5,509 bases of DNA from CAZWZG01 sp964638245. Its GTDB lineage: Bacteria; Pseudomonadota; Alphaproteobacteria; Rhodobacterales; Rhodobacteraceae. Position numbers and translations under genes: made by a program. Below, piece after piece: positions 1 through 5,509 of the stretch. The stretch covers positions 1-5,509 of the forward strand of contig CAZWZG010000179.1 in assembly GCA_964638245.1 (NCBI GenBank), written 5' to 3'. Position 1 is the first letter of the stretch. Each line of letters starts with the position of its first letter. A model generated the notes under the pieces. It saw only the letters and a program-made list of their open reading frames with translations. It was not told where the DNA came from and searched no databases.

Positions 1-171
1 GGCGCCTGGGGCTACCGCGTGGGCGCCTCCATCGCGCTTGGCATGGTGCGCACCGATCTGGCCGAGCCGGGCACCGAGCTTGAGGTCGATATCTATGGCG
101 AGCGTCGCAAGGCAACTGTCCAAGGCGATAGTGCCCTTTGGGACCCCAAGAACGAGCGAATCCGGGCATGA
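1..171 (+). CDS. GcvT-family (dimethylglycine dehydrogenase-like) protein, C-terminal fragment
   Basis: The frame is open from the first base of the window to a TGA at 169-171, giving 56 residues; the rest lies to the left. The fragment contains GASIALGMVRTDL, followed by a basic beta-strand stretch around YGERRKATV and the ending DPKNERIRA. This is the usual layout of the C-terminal barrel domain of aminomethyltransferase (GCV_T_C), where a glycine-rich strand is followed by a proline- and acid-containing turn and a final strand. It aligns by eye with the end of the next gene (GGAIGMGYVP near the start, DPKGERMKA at the end), so the two are likely paralogues. In that family the domain helps pass the methyl-derived carbon to tetrahydrofolate. 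Whether an FAD domain precedes it, as in the neighbour, cannot be seen; it could also be a stand-alone GcvT or DmdA-like protein. Its stop overlaps the next start (ATGA), implying co-transcription and translational coupling. Confidence 0.8.
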   Translation, partial: GAWGYRVGASIALGMVRTDLAEPGTELEVDIYGERRKATVQGDSALWDPKNERIRA

Positions 172-2615
172 AGAAGGACGTCCCCTCAAAGGCGCGCGCG
201 GTTATCATCGGTGGTGGGGTGTCGGGCTGTTCGGTGGCCTATCACCTGGCGCAAGCTGGGTGGACGGACATTGTCCTCCTTGAGCGAAAGGTTCTGACCT
301 GCGGTACGACGTGGCATGCGGCGGGGCTTATCGGGCAGTTGCGCCCGAACGAGAACATGACGCGGCTCGCGAAGTATTCGGCGGACCTCTACAACCGGCT
401 TGAGGAGGAGACGGGCGTTGCGACGGGCATGCGGCAGGTGGGCTCTTTGACCATCGCGCTGACCGAGCATCGCAAGGAAGAGATCTTGCGGCAGGCCACA
501 TTGGCGCGCGCATTCGATGTCGAGGTTGAAGAGGTCGGCGCCAATATAGTCAAGGAGTTGTACCCGCTTCTGAATGTCGATGACATGGTGGCGGCGGTGC
601 ATCTTCCTGGCGACGGGCAATGCGATCCGGCGAACATCGCCATGGCGCTGGCCAAGGGTGCCCGGATGAAGGGCGCGAAGATCATCGAGGGGGTCAAGGT
701 GACCGCCGTGACCGATGATCGGGGGAAGGTGACGGGCGTCGATTACGAGGTCGATGGAGAGCCGGGGCATATCGCGGCGGATGTGGTCGTGAACTGCGGG
801 GGCATGTGGGGGCGCGATCTGGCGGCGCAGTCGGGGATCACGCTGCCGCTGCATGCCTGTGAGCACTTTTACTTGTTGACGGAACCTGTTGACGGCCTTG
901 GACATTTGCCGGTTTTGCGGGTGCCCGATGAGTGTGCCTATTACAAGTCCGACGCGGGCAAGATGATGCTGGGCGCGTTCGAGCCCAAGGCCAAGCCATG
1001 GGGCATGGGCGGCATTCCCGAGGACTTCGAATTCGACAGCCTGCCGGAGGATTTCGAGCATTTCGAGCCAATCCTAGAGCAGGCCATGCACCGCATGCCG
1101 CTGTTCGAGACGGCGGGTGTGCATACGTTCTTCAACGGCCCCGAAAGCTTTACGCCTGACGACAAGTACTATCTCGGCGAGGCGCCGGGGCTGGACGGGT
1201 ACTGGGTTGCGGCGGGGTATAACTCGATAGGGATCGTGTCCTCGGGCGGGGCCGGGATGGCGCTGGCGCGCTGGATCACGGAAGGGGCGGCGCCGTTTGA
1301 TCTTTGGGACGTGGATATCCGCCGGGCGCAGCCGTTCCAGCGGAACCGGAAGTACCTGCAGGAGCGGGTGTCCGAGACGCTGGGCATGCTATACTCCGAC
1401 CACTTCCCGTTCCGTCAGGTGGAAACGGCGCGCGGCGTGCGGCGCTCGCCCGTGCATGCACATCTTGAGGCGCGTGGCGCGGTGTTTGGGGAGACTTCAG
1501 GCTGGGAGCGGGCGAACTGGTTTGCCTCCCCCGGACAGGAGCAGGAATATCGCCACGACTGGCACAAGCAGAACTGGTTCGAGAACCAGCGGGCCGAGCA
1601 TATGGCGGTGCGTGAGGGCGTGGGCCTGTTGGATATGTCTTCGTTTGGCAAGATCCGGGTCGATGGGCCAGACGCTTGCGCGTTCCTCAACCATGTGGTG
1701 GGCAACGAGGTTGACGTGCCAAAGGGTCGGCTGGTCTATACCCAGATGCTGAACGAACGAGGCGGGATCGAGAGCGATCTGACTGTAACGCGTCTTGGGG
1801 AGACGTCATATCTGCTGGTCGTTCCGGCGGCGGTGGTGCAGCGCGATCTGCAATGGTTGAAGAAGCGCGTGGGCGATCGGGCGGTGGCGATCATAGATGT
1901 CACCAGCGCCGAAGCCGTGTTCCCGCTGATGGGGCCGAAGGCGCGGGATCTTTTGGCTGCTGTGTCGCCGGATGACTTCAGCAATGAGGTCCATCCGTTT
2001 GGGATCGCAAAGGAAATCGAGATCGGGTATGGCCTCGCGCGGGCGCATCGGGTGTCTTACGTGGGCGAACTGGGCTGGGAGATCTACGTCTCTGCCGATC
2101 AGGCCGCGCATGTGTTCGAGACGCTGGTCGAGGCCGGGGAGGATCACGGGCTGAAGCTCGTTGGGCTCCACGCCATGGACAGTTGCCGGATCGAGAAGGC
2201 GTTTCGCCACTTTGGCCATGACATCAAGGATGAGGATCACGTGCTCGAAGCCGGGCTTGGCTTTGCGGTGAAGACCGATAAGGGCGACTTCATCGGGCGC
2301 GACGCGGTACTGAAGAAGCGCGAGGTGGGGCTGCAGCGCCGGATGGTGCAGTTCAAGCTGGATGATCCCGAGATCATGCTGTTCCACAACGAGGCGCTTC
2401 TGCGCGATGGCGAGCGGATTGGGATCGTGACCAGCGCCAACTACGGCCACCATTTGGGCGGCGCGATTGGCATGGGCTATGTGCCCTCGGCGGGAGAGAA
2501 GCCTGCTGATGTGTTGGCCTCGACCTATGAGATCGAAGTGGCGGGCGTCCGGGTTCCGGCAACCGCCAGCATGAAGCCGATGTACGACCCCAAGGGCGAA
2601 AGGATGAAAGCCTGA
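168..2615 (+). CDS. FAD-dependent oxidoreductase/GcvT fusion, sarcosine/dimethylglycine dehydrogenase family
   Basis: This complete 815-residue protein has the usual size for bacterial dimethylglycine/sarcosine dehydrogenase-like enzymes. Family members oxidise an N-methyl group in the cytoplasm and transfer the one-carbon unit to tetrahydrofolate. The N-terminus has a Rossmann FAD motif (GGGVSG, residues 15-20) and an acidic ribose-binding residue (E39). Next comes LTCGTTWHAAGL (43-54), where H50 matches the histidine that binds FAD covalently in characterised relatives. The FAD fold closes near GYWVAAGYNSIG (344-355). A linker domain follows to about residue 425, then a GcvT folate-binding domain with GELGWEIYV (633-641), and a C-terminal barrel from about 720. 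The start at 168 is preferred over an in-frame ATG at 138 because 168 gives the ATGA overlap with gene 1 and begins just before the FAD strand; no strong Shine-Dalgarno is visible, which fits coupling. The exact substrate (sarcosine, dimethylglycine or another N-methyl amine) cannot be read from the sequence. Confidence 0.92.
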   Translation: MKKDVPSKARAVIIGGGVSGCSVAYHLAQAGWTDIVLLERKVLTCGTTWHAAGLIGQLRPNENMTRLAKYSADLYNRLEEETGVATGMRQVGSLTIALTEHRKEEILRQATLARAFDVEVEEVGANIVKELYPLLNVDDMVAAVHLPGDGQCDPANIAMALAKGARMKGAKIIEGVKVTAVTDDRGKVTGVDYEVDGEPGHIAADVVVNCGGMWGRDLAAQSGITLPLHACEHFYLLTEPVDGLGHLPVLRVPDECAYYKSDAGKMMLGAFEPKAKPWGMGGIPEDFEFDSLPEDFEHFEPILEQAMHRMPLFETAGVHTFFNGPESFTPDDKYYLGEAPGLDGYWVAAGYNSIGIVSSGGAGMALARWITEGAAPFDLWDVDIRRAQPFQRNRKYLQERVSETLGMLYSDHFPFRQVETARGVRRSPVHAHLEARGAVFGETSGWERANWFASPGQEQEYRHDWHKQNWFENQRAEHMAVREGVGLLDMSSFGKIRVDGPDACAFLNHVVGNEVDVPKGRLVYTQMLNERGGIESDLTVTRLGETSYLLVVPAAVVQRDLQWLKKRVGDRAVAIIDVTSAEAVFPLMGPKARDLLAAVSPDDFSNEVHPFGIAKEIEIGYGLARAHRVSYVGELGWEIYVSADQAAHVFETLVEAGEDHGLKLVGLHAMDSCRIEKAFRHFGHDIKDEDHVLEAGLGFAVKTDKGDFIGRDAVLKKREVGLQRRMVQFKLDDPEIMLFHNEALLRDGERIGIVTSANYGHHLGGAIGMGYVPSAGEKPADVLASTYEIEVAGVRVPATASMKPMYDPKGERMKA

Positions 2616-2634
2616 GACCGAACGAGCGTTCAAA

Positions 2635-2675
2635 GCACCCGCCTGATCTCCTTTGGGAGGAGGGTGCCGTTTTGT
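2635..2675 (+). terminator. possible intrinsic terminator after the FAD/GcvT gene
   Basis: Nineteen bases after the stop codon, GCACCC (2635-2640) can pair with GGGTGC (2662-2667). Inside that, TCTCC (2647-2651) can pair with GGAGG (2656-2660) around a TTTG loop. An asymmetric internal loop of 6 against 1 bases separates the two helices. A short CGTTTTGT tract follows. The position is right for a terminator, but the broken stem and short T run make it a weak one. Confidence 0.4.
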
Positions 2676-2676
2676 C

Positions 2677-2703
2677 CCTGAACCGGGGCGGGCAGGCTTT
2701 TTT
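2677..2703 (+). terminator. weak hairpin followed by a six-T run
   Basis: CCTG (2677-2680) can pair with CAGG (2693-2696) across a 12-base G-rich loop, directly followed by C and six T (2698-2703). The T run is the best in the intergenic region, but the 4-bp stem is poor. GCCTG at 2641-2645 could instead pair with CAGGC at 2693-2697 over a long loop. It may be a back-up terminator or simply a chance T run. Confidence 0.25.
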
Positions 2704-2727
2704 CAAGAATAATGATCTGCGTTGGAC

Positions 2728-2759
2728 CACGCCGCTCCTTTGGGGCGGCGTGTTTCGTT
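2728..2759 (+). terminator. strong terminator-like hairpin just upstream of the mttB-like gene
   Basis: CACGCCGCTCC (2728-2738) pairs with GGGGCGGCGTG (2742-2752) over a TTT loop. That is 11 bp with a single T-G wobble, followed by TTTCGTTTT. This has the shape of a rho-independent terminator on the plus strand; no T run follows it on the minus strand. It lies 112 nt after the stop of the FAD/GcvT gene but only 26 nt before the ATG of the next gene. Either it ends the upstream transcript, or it sits in the leader of the downstream gene and acts as an attenuator. Confidence 0.75.
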
Positions 2760-2763
2760 TTGA

Positions 2764-2769
2764 GGGAGG
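2764..2769 (+). promoter_or_regulatory. ribosome binding site of the mttB-like gene
   Basis: GGGAGG lies in a purine-rich run (2762-2773) and ends 9 nt before the ATG at 2779. It is a good Shine-Dalgarno match at a normal distance and supports that start codon. It begins 11 nt after the stem of the preceding hairpin, so the hairpin should not cover it directly. Confidence 0.7.
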
Positions 2770-2778
2770 GAGACCCTG

Positions 2779-4250
2779 ATGGTTGAGACGACAGCAGCAA
2801 AGCCGGAGCGGCGCGCGGCGCGACGCGCCGGTGGGCGGTCAGCGCGGGTGGCTTTACGCTCCGCGCCCTTGGCCGAGGATTTGCGGCCCATTTACGCGGG
2901 GCTTGAGGGCGGGGCGTATAAGCCGATGTCCGACTTTGACGTCCAGCGCATCCACGAGGCGGCGTTGCAGGCGCTCGAGGTGATCGGGCTAGCGGATGCG
3001 CCTCAGACGGGCGTCGAGATCATGACCGATGCGGGCGCGATCCTGGGCGATGACGGGCGGCTTCGGTATCCCCGCGCACTGGTCGAGGACATGCTGGCCA
3101 AGGCGGCGCGGGGGATCACCTTGCACGGTCGGGACGAAAAGCATGACCTGAAGCTGACCGGGAACCGGGTGCATTTCGGGACCGCGGGCGCGGCGGTGCA
3201 TATGGTCGATCCCTTCACGCGGGAGTACCGCGAGTCGACGTTGCAGGATCTTTATGATTCCGCGGCGATCACGCAGGCGCTTGATAACGTTCATTTCTTT
3301 CAGCGGACTATGGTCGCGCGCGATATTCTCGACAGCTTCGAGCTGGACATCAACACGGCCTACGCGAGCCTTTGCGGCACGACCAAGCATATCGGGACCT
3401 CGATCATGGACCCGGCGAATGTGCCGGGGCTGATCGAGATGCTGCATGAGGTGGCAGGCGGCGAGGGGGCGTGGCGGGAGCGGCCGTTCATGTCGAATTC
3501 GAACTGCTTCGTGGTGCCACCGATGAAGTTTGCAACCGAGAGCTGTCAGAGCCTTGAGCAAGCAGTGCGGGCTGGGATGCCGGTGTTGCTCCTAAGTGCG
3601 GGACAGGCGGGGGCGACAGCGCCCGCGCCGATTGCGAGTGCTATTGTGCAGGCGGTGGCGGAATGCCTTGCCGGATTGGTTTATGTGAACGCGATCCAAC
3701 CGGGCGCGACAGCGATTTTCGGGACATGGCCGTTTGTGTCCGACCTGCGCACCGGCGCGATGTCAGGCGGGTCGGCGGAGCAGGCTTTGCTCACCGCTGG
3801 TTGCGCGCAGATGCACCAGTTCTACGGGCTGCCCGGTGGGGCGGCGGCGGGGATTACCGACTCAAAACTGCCCGACATGCAGGCCGGGTGGGAGCAGGGG
3901 ATCACCAACACGCTCGCCGGGGTCTCGGGGCTGAACATGGTGTACGAGGCGGTGGGGATGCACGCCTCGCTCCTGGGGTTCTGTCACGAAAGCCTGATCC
4001 TCGGGAATGACATCCTTGGCCAGTCGATGCGTTGCATCAAGGGGATCGATGTCTCGGACGAGGCGCTTTCGATCGAGACGATCAAGTCGGTCTGTCTTGA
4101 GGGGCCGGGGCATTACTTGGGCTCGGACCAGACGCTGCGCCTGATGCAGTCGGAGTATATTTATCCCGAGCTTGGCAACCGGATGAGTCCCAAGGAGTGG
4201 GACGAGGCGAAGAAGCCCGATCTCTTGGAAAACGCGCGGGCCAAGAAGGA
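2779..4250 (+). CDS. trimethylamine methyltransferase (MttB) family protein, non-pyrrolysine, 3' end lost in gap
   Basis: 490 residues are visible before the run of N. Family members are TIM-barrel methyltransferases that move a methyl group from a tertiary or quaternary amine, usually to a corrinoid protein. Recognition rests on the overall pattern: an Arg/Ala-rich N-terminus (about residues 10-27), a segment resembling 'RIHEAALQALEVIG', a 'LHGRDEKHDL' region, HFGTAGAAVHM (from 132), and a glycine-rich PGGAAAGITDSKLPDMQ stretch (352-368) preceding GWEQG. Classical archaeal MttB has an in-frame UAG for pyrrolysine in the second half of the protein. No in-frame TAG occurs here, so this belongs with the non-pyrrolysine homologues, some of which act on glycine betaine, proline betaine or carnitine. 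The substrate of this one cannot be told. Relatives are about 500-520 residues, so perhaps 20-30 C-terminal residues are missing. The start is supported by a GGGAGG site. A terminator-like hairpin lies directly upstream. Confidence 0.85.
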
Positions 4251-4350
4251 NNNNNNNNNNNNNNNNNNNNNNNNNNNNNNNNNNNNNNNNNNNNNNNNNN
4301 NNNNNNNNNNNNNNNNNNNNNNNNNNNNNNNNNNNNNNNNNNNNNNNNNN
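4251..4350. other. assembly gap, 100 N
   Basis: Exactly 100 undetermined bases, the conventional filler for a scaffold gap of unknown length. The protein families on the two sides differ. The true missing stretch must hold the end of the mttB-like gene, any intergenic bases, and roughly 85 codons of the dehydrogenase N-terminus. It is therefore probably 300 nt or more, not 100. Confidence 0.97.
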
Positions 4351-4995
4351 ACGTGGATCGAGATGTCCACGCTGGGCCGGGATGAGATGCGGCGGATGGC
4401 GGACAAGGCGGCTGAGGCTGGCGTTGCGACGCTGGAGTGCCCGGTGACGGGCGGGGTGCATCTGGCCAAGTCTGGGGAGATCACGGTGCTTGTTGGAGGC
4501 GACGCGGCGCTCTTTGAAAGGCACCGTCCGGCGCTGGAGGTCATGGGGGGCAAGATCTTTCACATGGGGCCCTTGGGCTCGGCCTCGATCATCAAGGTGA
4601 TCACCAACATGCTGGCTTTCATCAACCTTGTGTCCTGTGGCGAGGCTCTGATGCTGGCCAAGCGGGGCGGGCTTGATCTGGGGCAAGCTTGGGCGGCGAT
4701 TGCGGCGTCGTCGGGGAATTCGTTTGTGCATGAAACCGAAGGTCAACTGATCCTGAACGGGTCTTATGACATCGCCTTCACGATGGACCTCGCGCTGAAG
4801 GACCTTGGGTTCACGATGGATTTTTCCGAGGAGTTTGGGGTGCCGCTGGCGCTGGCCTCCAAGGTCAAGGAGATCTTTGACGAGGGCAAGGCGGCCTACG
4901 GCGGCGATGCGCAGTCGAGCCAGATCGTGAAGCTCCTCGAAGACGCGTTGGAAACGGATTTGCGCGCGCCGGGGTTCCCGGCGCGGCTGGAGTGA
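4351..4995 (+). CDS. NAD(P)-dependent beta-hydroxyacid dehydrogenase (3-hydroxyisobutyrate dehydrogenase type), C-terminal fragment
   Basis: 214 residues are visible up to the TGA at 4993-4995. The family oxidises beta-hydroxyacids or reduces the matching semialdehydes with NAD(P) in the cytoplasm. Visible landmarks, numbered within the fragment, are EMSTLG (4-9), the end of the nucleotide-binding half; CPVTGG (30-35), the substrate-binding loop, usually PVSGG; GEITVLVGGD (42-51); and GSASIIKVITN (76-86), where K82 and N86 have the K-x3-N spacing of the catalytic lysine and its partner asparagine. The all-helical C-terminal domain follows. Members are about 290-300 residues, so about 85 N-terminal residues, including the GxGxxG dinucleotide site, lie in the gap. 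It shares a reading frame with the mttB-like gene only by accident of gap length. The substrate is unknown; 3-hydroxyisobutyrate, tartronate semialdehyde or another hydroxyacid are all possible. Its stop is 6 nt from that of the convergent stress-protein gene. Confidence 0.85.
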   Translation, partial: TWIEMSTLGRDEMRRMADKAAEAGVATLECPVTGGVHLAKSGEITVLVGGDAALFERHRPALEVMGGKIFHMGPLGSASIIKVITNMLAFINLVSCGEALMLAKRGGLDLGQAWAAIAASSGNSFVHETEGQLILNGSYDIAFTMDLALKDLGFTMDFSEEFGVPLALASKVKEIFDEGKAAYGGDAQSSQIVKLLEDALETDLRAPGFPARLE

Positions 4996-5001
4996 CGCCG
5001 A

Positions 5002-5509
5002 TCAGTGGGCGAGAAAAACCGGCTGGTCGGTCTGCTCCATAAGGCTTCGCGTGGTGCCCCCAAAAATCGCCTGACGCATGCGCGACCGCGCGTAGGCACC
5101 CGACACGATCAAATCGGCCCCGAGCTCCTTGGCGCGAGATGTCTGAGCCGCCGCAATCTCGCCCCCGCCTGTAGCAAACTGCGCGATTGTGACGTTACAG
5201 CCGTGATGGCCAAGCCATGCTGAAAGCGCCGCGCCCGGCTCGTAAGGGTGCCCGTCTGAAAGCGGCGAGGGGTCAAAACAGGCAACAGTCACCTCTTTGG
5301 CGGCCTTGAGCATGGGCAAGGCCAGATGCACGGCGCGCGCCGCGGGCGGGCTGTCATCCCAAGCGATCATGACGTGTGCTGGGCGCAGTTCCGGCCCGGC
5401 GTTCAGGACGACGCCGATTGGCGAGTGGAACAGGATGCCATGGAGCATCGCGCGCATGACCGTCTCGTCGTCGCGAAGGTTGGGGGCGGCAAAAGCGATA
5501 TCGGCGGTG
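5002..5509 (-). CDS. universal stress protein, two-domain type, 5' end beyond the window
   Basis: Read on the minus strand, the frame is open from the right edge to a TGA at 5004-5002, giving 168 visible residues. There is an in-frame ATG at 5457, but coding continues upstream of it (TADIAFAAPNLRDDETV) in a way that matches the end of a first USP domain, so that ATG is not the likely start. The last strand of domain one (PIGVVLN) is followed by a second domain starting at HVMIAWDDS, a typical USP first strand. It ends with a GAYA-x9-GGTTR segment and a final PVFLAH strand. The nucleotide-binding motif of ATP-binding USPs is G-x2-G-x9-G-S/T; here the second glycine is alanine and GS is GGT, so ATP binding is uncertain. 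Two-domain members are about 270-280 residues. These cytoplasmic proteins are linked to stress survival; the partner or ligand here is unknown. It is transcribed towards the dehydrogenase and is probably not part of that operon. Confidence 0.85.
   Translation of the reverse strand, partial: TADIAFAAPNLRDDETVMRAMLHGILFHSPIGVVLNAGPELRPAHVMIAWDDSPPAARAVHLALPMLKAAKEVTVACFDPSPLSDGHPYEPGAALSAWLGHHGCNVTIAQFATGGGEIAAAQTSRAKELGADLIVSGAYARSRMRQAIFGGTTRSLMEQTDQPVFLAH

Noticed and set aside
138..167. Upstream in-frame ATG giving a 10-residue longer FAD/GcvT protein
   Set aside because: The ATG at 168 overlaps the upstream stop as ATGA and begins just before the FAD strand; the extra residues would lie wholly inside the preceding gene.
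38..283. Plus-strand 81-codon frame over the gene 1/gene 2 junction
   Set aside because: It overlaps both recognised coding regions in another frame, and its translation has no recognisable domain.
186..1061. Long open frame on the minus strand inside the FAD/GcvT gene (also 1806-2633 minus)
   Set aside because: The plus-strand protein has clear family motifs throughout. High GC with G/C-ending codons commonly opens antisense frames, and the antisense translations are Arg/His-rich with no recognisable domain.
2712..2786. Possible 24-codon leader peptide overlapping the mttB-like start
   Set aside because: No Shine-Dalgarno precedes its ATG, the strong hairpin falls in its middle, and the composition shows no run of one amino acid typical of attenuation peptides.
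3862..4746. Minus-strand open frame running through the N gap
   Set aside because: It is opposite two recognised genes and is kept open across the gap only because N codons hide stops.
1..5509. Search for CRISPR arrays, tRNA/rRNA genes, insertion sequences and att sites
   Set aside because: Apart from the 163-nt intergenic region and the N gap, nearly all bases are explained by coding sequence. No regularly spaced repeats, terminal inverted repeats, transposase motifs or tRNA-like cloverleaf were seen by eye.

Overview
The window looks like a piece of an alphaproteobacterial genome, most likely Rhodobacteraceae/Roseobacter-type. This is inferred from the high GC content, the strong G/C bias at third codon positions, and the gene set: multidomain GcvT-type FAD demethylases beside a non-pyrrolysine MttB homologue. 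Taxonomy is inference only. It is a draft or metagenomic scaffold, because exactly 100 N (4251-4350) sit in the middle of a coding region.

Layout. (1) 1-171, plus: the last 56 codons of a GcvT/dimethylglycine-dehydrogenase-type protein. (2) 168-2615, plus: a complete 815-residue FAD oxidoreductase/GcvT fusion of the sarcosine/dimethylglycine dehydrogenase family, joined to gene 1 by an ATGA overlap. (3) 2616-2778: an intergenic stretch with up to three plus-strand hairpin/T-tract structures. The last is a very good intrinsic terminator shape only 26 nt before the next start codon. (4) 2779-4250, plus: a trimethylamine methyltransferase (MttB) family protein, cut at its C-terminus by the gap. 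(5) 4351-4995, plus: the C-terminal 214 residues of a beta-hydroxyacid (3-hydroxyisobutyrate type) dehydrogenase whose Rossmann half is lost in the gap. (6) 5002-5509, minus: a convergent two-domain universal stress protein running off the right edge, its stop 6 nt from that of gene 5.

How the genes may work together. MttB-family enzymes remove a methyl group from quaternary or tertiary amines. Sarcosine/dimethylglycine dehydrogenase-type enzymes oxidatively demethylate N-methyl glycines and pass the one-carbon unit to tetrahydrofolate through their GcvT domain. The plus-strand set therefore reads as a module for stepwise demethylation of a methylated amine such as a betaine, with a hydroxyacid dehydrogenase of unknown substrate. 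No corrinoid protein, transporter or regulator is visible, so substrate and carbon flow are not established.

The main trap is the 738-codon open frame 2779-4995. It is not one gene but two different genes accidentally kept in frame by the 100-N filler. The best candidate for unusual biology is the terminator-like hairpin directly in front of the mttB-like gene.
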